Of a DNA stretch of 64,000 bases, positions 10,331 to 19,998 are shown in pieces (position 1 is the stretch's first letter; every line of letters starts with the position of its first letter). The stretch covers positions 1,002,001 to 1,066,000 of the forward strand of contig CM034395.1 in assembly GCA_019925095.2 (NCBI GenBank), given 5' to 3'. The position numbers and the translations under genes were made by a program. This stretch comes from Dendrolimus kikuchii. Lineage: Eukaryota; Arthropoda; Insecta; Lepidoptera; Lasiocampidae. The notes beneath the pieces were generated by a model. It did no database searches and was not told the DNA's origin. It worked only from the letters and a program-made list of their open reading frames with translations.

Positions 10331-11352
10331 GACTTTAAGATGTTTTAGATAATAGCTTTAGAAATTAGTTATTTTATACTTTTTAGTTTTTGAAGTCGGT
10401 TTTTTAAACGATTTTTTATTTATTTTATTTGTTACTTTTTAGTGTCTAGCTATGTATGGGTAGACCTACGAAAGGTGCCGCGCTCCTTAAAAAATATAGG
10501 TCCCAAGAAACGGGAACAAAAATATGTTCATAAAATGAAAACTACTAAGCCAAACTATGTCAAATTTTTAGGGTACCAAATGGCAACTATTCCGCATCAA
10601 ACTAAATAAGAATTACGTAAATCGGATCATAAATCTCAGCGTAATCGGTGTACTTATGGAACGGAATGGAAACTTTTTAATAAAAAATGTTCATAAAATG
10701 AAAACTACTAGGCCAAACTATGTCAATTCTTTAGGGGACCAAATGGCAGCTATTCCGCGTCGAACAAAGAAAGAATCACGTAAATCGGATCATAACTCTC
10801 AGAGTAATCGGTGTACATATGGAAAGGAATGGAAATTTTTTCATAAAAATGTTCATAAAATGAAAAATACTAAGCCAAACTATGTCAAATTTTTAGGGGA
10901 CCAAATGGCAGCTATTCCACGTCGAACAAAAAAAGAATCATGCAAAGCGGATCATAAATCTTGGAGTAATCGGTGTACATATGGAACGGAATGGAAAATT
11001 TTTCATAAAAAATGTTCATAAAATGAAAACTACTCAGCCAAACTATGTCAAATTTTTAGAGGACCAAATGGAAGTTATTCCGCGTCAAACAAAAAAAGAA
11101 TCACGTAAATCGGATAATAAATCTCAGCGTAATCGGTGTACATATGGAACGGAATGGAAATTTTTTCATAAAATAAAAACTACTAGGCCAAACTATGTCA
11201 AATTTTTAGGGGACCAAATGGCAGTTATTCCTCGTCGAACAAAATAAGAATCACGTAAATCGGATCATAAATCTCGGAGTTATCGGTGAACATACATAAA
11301 AAAAAAGATCCCGACGAATTGAGAACCTCCTCCTTTTTTGAACTCGGTTAAA
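10331..11352 (+). repeat. Repeat N, copy 1, with internal 160-bp tandem array
   Basis: Starts GCACCGACTTTAAGATG and ends TTGAACTCGGTTAAAAAG, ends that are weakly inverse of each other (ACCGACTT / ACCGAGTTC). Between about 10,520 and 11,300 there are roughly five units of ~160 bp, each containing ATCGGTGTACATATGGAA and CCAAACTATGTCAA. Frames running through the array are a by-product of the repeats. The second copy, at 58,920-59,395, lacks most of the array. Confidence 0.75.
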
Positions 11353-11563
11353 AAGTGAATCTCTTGCAGGGATTAATAATAGGACCTTGAATGAGTTCTC
11401 GCTGTTTGTTCAAAGATGACAGTAGCAGTACCCCGTTCGTGGGATTTCGAATGGTGACACACATGCAAGGTAGTAGTGCATCTAACCTTAAAATTCAGTC
11501 TACTGTAGTTCACTTTAGTGTAAACAAAGTATTTTTTTCTTAGTTCTGAAAATGTCTAAAATA

Positions 11564-11877
11564 TTTTTTTTTTATTGCAGGAGTTCAGCAGACAGGCAGA
11601 CGGCCCACTTGATGGAAAGCGGTTACCATCGCCTATGGACATTTGTGACACCAAAGGTACTACAAATGCGCTGCTGCTCTCTTAAGGGAGACTGGAACCT
11701 GGTCACTAATGCCGGAACACAACTCAAGGTTGTTATGGCGACATACTTTAGACCAGGGGTGGTAGCCATCCAGTCGGGCAAATGCCCTACCACCTGGCAG
11801 TGGGTCGTTAAGTCGCCTCTTACGACAGGCCGCCCGGCCGCAGGAAATTGTATTCTTTCTCCGTTCTTGCAGGGATA
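11564..11877 (-). mobile_element. SINE-A copy 4, antisense, full length
   Basis: PolyT, ATTGCAGGAGTTCAGCAG ... CTTGCAGGGATAA. AATAT occurs on both sides and may be the TSD. The flank on the right is repeat DD. Confidence 0.9.
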
Positions 11878-11879
11878 AA

Positions 11880-12002
11880 GAATATAAAAGCGAGCGGGCG
11901 TAGTGACGATAGATCATTCTCACTTCGAATTTGGTCGGATGCACAAGTCGTAGTAGCTCTTCACGGTAGATAATTATTGTCAGAGAATCATAACTAAAAT
12001 AT
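11880..12002 (+). repeat. Repeat DD, copy 1
   Basis: Matches 17,955-18,090 (GCGGGCGTAGTGACGAT, TTCTCACTTCGA, TTGGTCGGATGCA). Function unknown. Confidence 0.5.
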
Positions 12003-12265
12003 AATTAACTAATTATACCCGGCAGAAGTTGTCTTGCCTTGCAGTCACCATTGCCGAAAACGACCGAGAAATATTATAACAAATTAATGACTGATGCTTT
12101 TTTAATGATTTTTTTTTTATTGTTAAATAACATACTTTAATACTTATTATCCCATTCCGGATGAAGACAATTCCAAAAAACAAAAATTGGTCACAATCAT
12201 AAGAATTGGTCCAGCCGTTCTTAAGTTTTAAATGGTATAACTAACACGATTTTGTTTATATATAT
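12003..12265 (-). mobile_element. Helitron-like remnant
   Basis: The + strand carries CCCGGCAGAAGTTGTCTTGCC near the left and GGTCCAGCCGTTCTTAAG near the right, with TTTATATATATAGC at the end, all blocks seen in the copies at 31,172 and 53,409. The CTAG end is mutated (CTAATTATA). Confidence 0.5.
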
Positions 12266-12273
12266 AGCTTGTA

Positions 12274-12419
12274 TTTTAAATGCATGCATGACAAGAGTTA
12301 TGAATGTCAAGGAAGCAAGTGAGGTGTGTAAGAATAAGCCTAAATGGCGCTCTGTTGTTCGTGCCTACCCCGCAAGGGAACTGGCGTGAAGTTATGTATG
12401 TATGTATGTGTTTTAAATG
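12274..12419 (+). mobile_element. RTE-B LINE, very short copy with 9-bp TSD
   Basis: A perfect TSD TTTTAAATG (12,274-12,282; 12,411-12,419) encloses only 128 bp: the last ~40 codons (ACMTRVMNVKEASEVCKNK-like) plus the (TATG)n tail. An example of extreme 5' truncation. Confidence 0.9.
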
Positions 12420-12555
12420 AGCATTCTTCGTTCTGAATTCAATTAAAACAGTTCTCAAAGTTCTACGTGTTTTATTATATAAATGTCGCATTAACAATAC
12501 ATGCAGGTGACGCTTGTAATAAAAAAGCGTGTTAATAATAAAATATTATTACGAT

Positions 12556-13060
12556 AAATGTAATATACATACATACATACATACATAACTTCACGCCAGT
12601 TCCCTTGCGGGGTAGGCACGAACAACAGAGTGCCATTTAGGCTTATTCTTACACACCTCACTTGCCTCTTTGACATTCATAACTCTTGTCATGCAAGCTC
12701 GTCTGTTCTTAAGGCTCATGACATCACCTTCTGCTAGTACACGATCAATTTGATCATGAAAGGTGTGTCGTGGCCTTCCACGACTTCTGCATCCATCCAC
12801 TTTTGCATTGTATATCTGTTTAGCCATTCTTTTATCAAGACCAACTCTCTTTCTTACTTCGGTATTACGAACGCGGTCCGCGAGCGTCACTCCGCAGATT
12901 TTGCGCAGTGCTCGCATCTCGACCGCCCTAACTCTACTTTCATGCTCTCTCTTCCATACCCAACTCTCGCTTCCATACGTGAGCGTAGGTACCAGCACCG
13001 CGTTGTGTACGGCGAGCTGGGCCTTCTGGCTGAGGTTCTTAGCGCCTAAATGCAATATAC
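12556..13060 (-). mobile_element. RTE-B LINE copy with 13-bp TSD
   Basis: AAATGTAATATAC (12,556-12,568) and AAATGCAATATAC (13,048-13,060) differ at one base. The minus frame runs AKNLSQKAQLAVHNAVLVP through ICGVTLADRVRNTEVRK to the C terminus, with about 25 codons (the MLRWFGHVERM segment) deleted in frame. It is on the opposite strand to, and 140 bp from, the previous copy. Confidence 0.9.
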
Positions 13061-13390
13061 TTGGTAAAATTTTGATATAAGCAAATTGTAGTATTTCCAA
13101 ATCCCAAGTACAATTAAATTTGTATTCTCACAAAGTATCCGAACGCATTAACGCCAGTACATTAGCGACTCACCACTCAAACACGTATGAGTTCGGGACG
13201 AATAAATAATGGGTACACAGCGACGTGCTTCTGAATGTTAATATAATTTACTTTATCTTGCTCTCAAGGAAACGTGCTAATAATGTTATCTTAAGGTCTA
13301 TTGAATGTGGTTTTTGGGTTGTAAGGAGTTGTCGAAATTTGAGTACATACAAACAGTCTACTATTATATTTTTTCTTCCATATTACGAGT
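13061..13390. other. No gene recognised
   Basis: Nothing recognised. Confidence 0.4.
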
Positions 13391-14105
13391 ATTATTTAAT
13401 CGGCAGACAAACACACATATTATATATATTCCCAAAATAAGCAAGTTACGCTTGAGTTATGGGTAATATACAACGGACTACTCTCGGGCCGATCCCAGAC
13501 ATCCAGACTATAGTAAATAATGGAGAAAATATGTTACGACATCCCGTCACATTCCCGGAAAGCATCCCCTTACCGGTAACATTTCCTCTTCCACCTTAAT
13601 TCGGCCGGTACTAACCGGAGGGCACTGCGCACACACATGCATTTCATTGGCCGAGCCGAATCTTCTAATGGCTGCCTAAATATCGTCGCGACACCACGCT
13701 CGCGGATAAATAGTCAAAATCGTCGGAAAACTACTGCATTGAGCCCTAGAACCGCTCCCTAAAGTGCCAACTGTGTCTCGAACGTCTAGTGTAGTGTTTG
13801 TGTAAAACCAGGACGCGCGAATCCGGCCGAAATCCTGCATAATTCCTTACACAGTTCCAGTGACGGTAAGCGTTCATTTTTTTTTGCTTGGTTCACTAGG
13901 ATTTGCGAGGCGGCATCAGGTCTAATAGAGAAACGGGGTTTGCTCCGGCTAAGTAGCCATTCATATCTTATCAAAATATGTTTCCGAAATTTACTATTAT
14001 TATACCAGGAATTATACAATTATACCAGGAATCGAACCCGGAACCTCTGCGTTGCAGTGAGGTAGGCCGGCAAAGGCTTAGCCCGCTCCACCACAGAGGC
14101 CGTCA
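13391..14105 (-). mobile_element. tRNA-derived SINE-I, copy 1, split by a solo LTR
   Basis: Tail half 13,391-13,531 and head half 13,979-14,105. On the minus strand the head reads GCCTCTGTGGTGGAGCGGG (A-box-like) and GGGTTCGATTCCTGG (B box). The B-box neighbourhood ATACCAGGAAT is duplicated on +. Joining the halves across the LTR recovers the order seen in the uninterrupted copy at 24,645-24,880. Confidence 0.85.
13527..13978. mobile_element. Solo LTR (second LTR family) nested in SINE-I, 5-bp TSD
   Basis: TGTTACGACATCCCG ... CATATCTTATCA spans 13,532-13,973, with TG...CA ends and AAATA duplications at 13,527-13,531 and 13,974-13,978. The corresponding empty site is GAAAATACGTTTCC at about 57,602 and, inverted, at 24,740. 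The LTR is GC-richer than its surroundings, with a TATA-like GGATAAATAG at about 13,705 and, 150 bp later, a donor-like GACGGTAAGC at about 13,865, as expected of an LTR promoter and leader. The transcription strand is therefore guessed to be plus. Confidence 0.8.
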
Positions 14106-14121
14106 TTATATATACGAATGG

Positions 14122-14270
14122 CAACGGACAAGCGGCAAAACGAATCCCAACAAAATTTTAACTTAAATTTTTACGGGCAGATTGTTAATATACTTTGTCC
14201 GATTTGAAAACCTGCCCGTAAAACTTCAAGTTGAAATTTTGTTCCGATTAGTTTTGCCACTTGTCCGTTG
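14122..14270. repeat. 59-bp inverted repeat (hairpin element)
   Basis: Arms 14,122-14,180 and 14,212-14,270 pair at about 88 % with a 31-bp loop; the inner stem is TTTACGGGCAG / CTGCCCGTAAA. A related copy with the same inner stem is at 58,150-58,215. Followed by AGTTTCACTTCTACTA, also linked to the second copy. Confidence 0.85.
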
Positions 14271-14370
14271 ATATTTGTTTTTCCACTAGTCCGTTGAAGT
14301 TTCACTTCTACTAATGTCCCAGCACACATTTCGCTTTTTAAATAAATGTTTATTTTGTAAGTTTTGTAAA

Positions 14371-15319
14371 TAATATTTTCTTAAGTTTTCGCGACTTTTT
14401 TTTATTGCAGGAGATCAGCAGACAGGCAAATGGCCCACTTGATGGAAAGCGGTTACCATCGCCTATGGACATTTGCAACACCAAAGGTGCTACAAATGCG
14501 CTGCTGCTCTCTTAAGGGCAACTGGAACCTGGTCACTAAAGCCGGAACACAACTCAAGGTTTTTATGGCGACATACTTTAGACCAGGGGTGGTAGCCATC
14601 CAGTCGGGCAAATGCCCTACCACCTGGCTGTGGGTTTTTAAGTCGCCTCTTACGACAGGCCGCCCGGCCGCAGGAAATTGTATTCTTTCTCCGTTCCTGC
14701 ACGGATGTAACTTGTATACATAATAAAACTACGTTTTAACGGTTTTAAGTGCGGTAGTTTTATTTGATTTTGGTTTTTCCGACGTTTCGGCCACTTTTCA
14801 GTGGCCGTGATCACGGAAGACAAAGATGTCAAGTGTCAACGAGTATTGTTAAAGTTTTATTTAGCCTACCGCCAACTTGTTAATTTTAATTATTTGATTT
14901 TAATTTTGTTTATGGTAATTATTTACTCTATGAGAGCCTAATTTACTACCGCTTCGCAACATGTTATGGCTTGAAGAGAAGAAGCGGCGCAAGAAACTCT
15001 TCAGCAAACATGCCTAGCTCTTATAATTTTATATAATATTAAAACGGGTGGAAGGAAAAATAAAAGTAATTATCAGTCAAGTTGGTTTGTGTTCCGTTGT
15101 ACGCAGAAAGAGCTCACAGTGTCTTGAGGTCTGGCAGCTGGTTTTTGCTGGGTTTGGGTCTTAATAGTTTTGATAATTGGATCCCAAACAGGTGGTACTT
15201 GCCAACGATCTTCTCTATTGAAATTTGGGTGTTTTTTGCTGGAACGAAAAACGTGAAACGTCGGAAAAACCAAAATCAAATAAAATTACCGCGTTTAAAA
15301 CCGTTAAAACGTAGTTTTG
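14371..15319 (-). mobile_element. Repeat E, copy 1 (long inverted termini), split by SINE-A
   Basis: A 5' flank module (AATATTTTCTTAAGTTTTCG) precedes AATAAAACTACGTTTTAACG. The terminal ~65 bp recur inverted at 15,254-15,319. An internal minus frame ends PQDTVSSFCVQRNTNQLD and is shared with copies 3 and 5, so the sense strand is probably minus. The hairpin GGCCACTGAAAAGTGGCC is present on the left only. A Penelope-like retroelement is my best guess because of inverted terminal repeats and the CGAAACGTCGG block, but this is inference. Confidence 0.65.
14394..14713 (-). mobile_element. SINE-A copy 5, nested in repeat E, TSD ACTT
   Basis: The element occupies 14,398-14,709. ACTT is present on both sides (14,394-14,397; 14,710-14,713). 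The uninterrupted sequence CGCGACTTGTATACATAA occurs at 21,735 and, with one change, at 15,530, giving the empty site directly. Confidence 0.92.
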
Positions 15320-15504
15320 TAAATATTTGATAAAAATTTTAAAATATTGAGTCAAATAAAGAAATACCTAAATGCGCTATTTGACACCTTCTTATGACGT
15401 CATAAGCTCGTATAAAGTCTATGAGACTGCAACGTTCTGTGTGAATAAATTTCATCTCAATTGATTTGACTGTTCGCTCCCCTATTATAATATAATAATA
15501 ATTC

Positions 15505-15843
15505 ATTTATAATATTTTCTTAAGTTTTCGCGACTTGCATACATAATAAAACTACGTTTTAACGGTTTTAAGCGCGGTAATTTTATTTGATTTCTTCTCT
15601 TCAAGCCATAACATGCTGCAAAGCGGTAGTAAATTAGATTAGGCTCCCATAGAGTAAATAATAACCATAAACAAAATTAAAATTAACAAGTTGGCGGTAG
15701 GTTAAATAAAACTTTAACAATACTCGTTGACACTTGACATCTTTGTCTTCCGTGATCACGGCCACTGAAAAGTGGCCGAAACGTCGGAAAAACCAAAATC
15801 AAATAAAATTACCGCGCTTAAAACCGTAAAAACGTAGTTTTAT
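15505..15843 (+). mobile_element. Repeat E, copy 2, internally deleted, interior inverted
   Basis: The same left module and first ~55 bp as copy 1, then directly the inverse of the interior (TTCTTCTCTTCAAGCCATAA ...) and the terminal block ...AAACGTAGTTTTATT. About 300 bp of interior is missing. Confidence 0.7.
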
Positions 15844-15910
15844 TTACATGTATGACCTTCAAAAAGCGTTCTCCAGTGGAACTTATTTTGAATAAAAACC
15901 TTTGAATTTG

Positions 15911-16222
15911 ATTTTTTTTATTGCAGGAGCGCAACAGACAGGCAGACGGCCCACTTGATGGAAAGCAGTTACCATCGCCTATGGACATTTGCAACACTAA
16001 AGGTGCTACAAATGCGCTGCTGCTCTCTTAAGGGAGACTGGAACCTGGTCACTAATGCCGGAACACAACACAAGGTTGTTATGGCGGCATACTCTAGACC
16101 AGGGGTGGTCGCCATCCAGTCGAGTAAGTACCCTATCACCTGGCTATGGGTTGTTTTGTCGCCTCTTACGACAGGCCGCCCGGCCGCAGGAAATTGTATT
16201 CTTTCTCCGTTCTTGCACGGAT
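15911..16222 (-). mobile_element. SINE-A copy 6, antisense, full length
   Basis: PolyT, TTGCAGGAGCGCAACAGACAG ... TTCTTGCACGGAT. TTTGAATTT occurs on both flanks (before the polyT and at about 16,241) and may be a displaced TSD with filler. Confidence 0.88.
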
Positions 16223-16750
16223 GCACGGATTTTGAAAAAAGTTTGAATTTAAGAAATCGACGCTATCGATATAATGAAAAACCATTAACGCTTTAACCTG
16301 TACCATAAAAGCTTGTATATATGTTATATATACTATAAACAAATAAACAAAGATTTAATGCGACTTTTTAATATATCGTGTTTTGTTATAAAATTTACAT
16401 AAAATTCGTACACAAAAAGCGCTATGTTATTGTAAAAAATGACTGCAAAAATATATTATTTTTGACAATTCGAACAATAAAATACAATTTTTATAGTTCA
16501 ACCGCTGGTTTTCGAGCGTGAAACTATTGAGTATTTGCTATTCATATTTCACGAGTTGCATTGTCGATGGAGCGGACGCATTGGCTCATATAAAATATTA
16601 CGTCCGTTGAGAGAATTTTAAATGAATAATTTATCTATGACAAATCTGTGATATATTATTTAATAGAGCCTTATTATCACATATAGAAAGAAAGAAAGAT
16701 TTAAATCCACACTGATATTATAAATGGTCAAGGAATTATGTCTGTCTGTT
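16223..16750. other. No gene recognised
   Basis: AT-rich; nothing recognised. Confidence 0.4.
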
Positions 16751-17051
16751 TATTACGCATGTAGAAAGAATGCATGATGAAAGAATGACTAAACAGATAT
16801 ACAATGCGAAAGTGGATGGATGCAGAAGTTGTGGAAGGCCACGACACACCTTCCATGATCAAATTGATCGTGTACTAGCAGAAGGTGATGTCAGGAGCCT
16901 TAAGAACAGACGAGCGTGCATGACGAGAGCTATGAATGTCAAAGAAGCGAGTGAGGTGTGTAAGAATAAGCCTAAAGGCGCTCTGTTGTACGTGCCTACC
17001 CTGCAAAGGAACTGGCATAAAGTTATGCATGTATGTATGTATGTATATTAC
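16751..17051 (+). mobile_element. RTE-B LINE copy, TSD TATTAC
   Basis: Coding remnant HDERMTKQIYNAKVDGCRSC ... RRACMTRAMNVKEASEVCKN in frame from 16,770. A 1-bp loss in the last block shifts the final codons. Flanks share TATTAC (16,751-16,756; 17,046-17,051). Confidence 0.85.
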
Positions 17052-17098
17052 TAGAGTAAAAGAAGCCGCGGGGACACCCTAGTAGACCCTAGTTTATA

Positions 17099-17262
17099 GT
17101 GAGAGCAAGGAAACAACTCAAATTATGTTGTATTTTTTTTCTAGGTGACAATTCACTTCGCAGTTATCCCGAAAACTACCGTACTTTCTGCTATAATCAG
17201 TACTCTATGTCCATTCTCGGTATTGAGTCTACATTATATACTAAATATCACTATCAGGCTGA
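17099..17262. other. Spacer upstream of LINE 3' end
   Basis: Nothing recognised. Confidence 0.35.
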
Positions 17263-17820
17263 CGGCCCACCTGGTGGAAAGCGGTTACTGTCGCCTATGG
17301 ACGTTTGCAACATCAGAGATGTCACCAACGCGCTGCCGGCCTCGAAGAAATTTTATGACACCCTTTTTGAAAAACTCCATATCGTAGCGCTGTGGGAAAA
17401 CCTCGGCTGGGAGCTCATTCCAAACCCCCACACTACGCAAGAGAAACGTTCTACAGAATCATTGCGTACATGAGCGAAGCGGCTCAAGGAAGTGGGGGTG
17501 AACTCCCAACCGATGGCGAGCGGTGCGATGGTATAAAGAGGACGATGGCACCATTCTAAACAGTTCTTCGGAACACTCCCCGTTATACAGTCAGTAGAAT
17601 ACGCAGAGAGAAGCAAAATCTCTCCTAAGGCCAAGCGTATCTAGACTGTCTGTGAGTATGGGATCATCAACAACGCGAACGGCTCGACGTTGAATACTGT
17701 CCAGGGGATTAAGTTGGTAGGCAAGTGCTCCAGCCCAAAGGTGTGAGCAGTACTCCATATGCGGCCTCACCTGGGCTTTATAAAGCACAAGGCGTTGCCA
17801 CGGCGTGAAGTACTGCTTGG
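17263..17820 (-). pseudogene. Jockey/CR1-type LINE, C-terminal end of ORF2 with 3' tail
   Basis: One continuous minus-strand frame with two premature TGA codons: YFTPWQRLVLYKAQVRPHME, CSHLWAGALAYQLNPLDSIQ, RRAVRVVDDPILTD, GECSEELFRMVP, WNELPAEVFPQRYD, then DVANVHRRQ and a TAA at about 17,290. This is the thumb and tail region after the RT domain of Jockey/CR1-type LINEs. The last ~75 bp, from TTGGTGACAT to the CAGGTGGGCCGTC block, are the same sequence that forms the 3' end of SINE-A. Sequence before the LINE (17,821 onward) is unrelated. Confidence 0.85.
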
Positions 17821-17954
17821 TACAGCATAAGCATAACAGACAGACACAGTTAATTTCACATTTATAATATTAGTATCGTCAATAACACTTGTTCCAAGTA
17901 GTGCCACCTATTATTGTGCTATTATTATATTTGCTGATATTGTTGTTTACTAGT

Positions 17955-18090
17955 CGGATGTAAAAGCGTGCGGGCGTAGTGATGAAACAACATTCTCACT
18001 TCGACTTTGGTCGGATGCATTTGTTATAGTAGCGCTTTATGGTGGCTAATTATTGTGCTAGAATCATAACTTGTAATTGATTGTTCTTTA
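17955..18090 (+). repeat. Repeat DD, copy 2
   Basis: About 120 bp matching 11,880-12,002, with small indels. Confidence 0.5.
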
Positions 18091-18419
18091 CGTCGTTAGT
18101 CTTCGTTTGGAAGTTCTACGTGTTTTGTTATACAAATTTACAGTTATTTCGAACTTTCAGTAAACCGCAGCAGTTGGTATCAGAAAAAGACGAGCTCGTG
18201 ACAGAGGGTCGCGTATATCAATGCTATTGCGGCGTTCAAAATTTACGACACAGCTTTTATTGTTTGGCAGTTGCACCTCGGGTTTGGAAATGAAAATTCG
18301 ACGTAATAATGGACTGTATGATTATTATTAAGTTATAAATGTACATTTAAAGAGTAGAACAAAGTATGCAAGAGAGTTGAGTACAATATATGAATAGCTG
18401 AGTGGCTGAATTCATAGTT
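18091..18419. other. No gene recognised
   Basis: The block GTTGGTATCAGAAAAAGACG also appears diverged at about 50,687 (GTTGTATCGGAAAAGGACG), so part is repetitive. No protein recognised. Confidence 0.35.
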
Positions 18420-18930
18420 GTTCTTGATGTAGTAGTCCCTTCAGGCTTTTTCAGCCTCCTATATCCCGCATTCCGTCCGACGCCTAGTTGCTAATCGCGC
18501 CAGCTATGGGCGTCGGCAGTATGCGGGGCGTGGAGTGTAGATGTGCTCCGGCGGGCGGGTCAGGGGGGTGCTCTCTGTCCGCAACATATAGCCGCAGATG
18601 GCTGTTTCAGCGATACCGGACTTTGGGGGCTTCCCGACTCCGTGGGAGCGGAGGCGTTCAGCCCGGAAGCAGCACGCTCGAGGAGGCACCTCCTGTGAGG
18701 TTCGACCTCGGCTCGACCGCTGCGGGGGATTGACTCTATATTGAGAATTAGCCGTTAAAGGCTGAAAGAGCTAAGCCAACAGGCTGAAGTGATTATTTGG
18801 GGACCAATTATCGACTCCGCCGGCGGAGCCGATCCTAGTCTATCATTACTACCGCTTCGCAACGTGTTATAGCTGGAGGAGAAGAAGCGGCGGAAGAAAC
18901 TCTCCAGCAACACGCCTATGCTAATCATGT
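18420..18930 (-). repeat. Repeat F, copy 1
   Basis: GC-rich. Matches 61,205-61,555 in inverse orientation over CAGATGGCTGTTTCAGCGAT, TCGACTCCGCCGGCGGAGCC and the stem-loop GAAGCGG ... CCGCTTC. The stem-loop module is shared with repeat E. Open frames across it are not consistent between the two copies. Possibly the 3' UTR of a retroelement. Confidence 0.6.
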
Positions 18931-19210
18931 ATGGCTACTTGTGTCTGTAGTGAGTGAGTGAGATTGGTGGGGTCTTACCTTTGTGTAAGAGGAACCGAGC
19001 CGGGGGCTCTCCGGCGTCTGTTCTGTCTGCGTCTGTTATGCCAGGCTGATGTTCTGAGCCTCGGGGGTTCATGATCGCGAGGAGACGGGTGATTTTATCG
19101 GGCTCGTCAATGAGTGCATTGCGAGGGCGACGATTTCTCATGGGAGCGTTCGGTATCAATGAGCCATGCCGGCCGAACCTTCCGCTTTTATAGTCGTGAA
19201 CAAACATCTG
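18931..19210. other. GC-rich extension of repeat F, unassigned
   Basis: A 90-codon minus frame (RFGRHGSLIPNAPMRNRR, then TRLLAIMNPRGSEHQPG) stays open but has no second copy here and no recognised domain. It could be the C terminus of an unidentified retroelement ORF. Confidence 0.3.
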
Positions 19211-19421
19211 ACGTTTCCTGACCGTTACGTTGTCTTTTTAAATTTCAGCGGTTACGGATTCAGATGTCCGTTTGGATTAATAACAAAGGTGAAAATAATG
19301 TAATTAAGCTTGAGTGTTTGTTTAAACACTTACTTTGTTATTGTTCCATGCTTTTATACAACACGTTAAAATTTTAAGAAGATTATAACCAATATAATGT
19401 ACCAAACATTAGATTAACCTT

Positions 19422-19667
19422 GCCTATGGACATTTGCAACACCAAAGGTGCTACAAATGCGCTGCTGGTCTCTTAAGGGAGACTGGAACCTGGTCACTAA
19501 TGTCGGAACACAACTCAAGGTTGTTATGGCGACATACTTTATACCAGGGGTGGTAGCCATCCAGTCGGGCAAATGCCCTACCACCTGACTGTGGGTTGTT
19601 AAGTCGCCTCTTACGACAGGCCGCCCGGCCGCAGGAAATTGTATTCTTTCTCCGTTCCTGCACGGAT
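19422..19667 (-). mobile_element. SINE-A copy 7, lacking its 3' tail
   Basis: Begins on + at TTGCCTATGGACATTTGCAA without the polyT and the first ~60 bp of the tail; finishes CCTGCACGGATAA. Confidence 0.85.
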
Positions 19668-19998
19668 AAAGATGCTCAAGTGTTGTCGCTCTAGCAATAT
19701 CGAGACATAATTTTTTTTTTGACTGCCATCAGTGTGTACTGAGCTTAGACCAACTACTGATGCTGTCGTAGTCATTATTTTAATTGACGAAAAATGTGTT
19801 GTAAATGAATTTAACCCTTCAACTTTGGTAAACAACCCTCGGAGCATTTGTAGCGAAACCACTAACATAGTTAGCGTTCGTTAACAAATAGTCTCAATTC
19901 GAAGCCGGACCGTTTCTAATTTAGTGGTTGTCCGCCGCGGATTTACGATTATCGTTTCAAATAAATAAAAATGTTGCTTAGAATTTACAGATGTAATT
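19668..19998. other. No gene recognised
   Basis: Nothing recognised. Confidence 0.4.

Noticed and set aside
10656..11247. Protein-coding ORFs in the 160-bp array
   Set aside because: They are repeats translated through; the unit length is not constant in frame and the sequence is A/T-biased with no motif.
11552..11878. Recurrent ~100-codon ORFs ending ...RPAAGNCILSPFL or starting MQERRKNTISCGRAACRKRR
   Set aside because: They recur because they lie in SINE-A copies; frames differ between copies and are not maintained.
13700..13870. Host gene promoter and 5' UTR exon
   Set aside because: The TATA-like box and donor lie inside a TG...CA unit with a 5-bp TSD nested in a SINE, so they belong to an LTR.
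18488..18733. Gly/Ser-rich secreted protein
   Set aside because: The frame is not kept in the second copy of repeat F (61,205-61,560).
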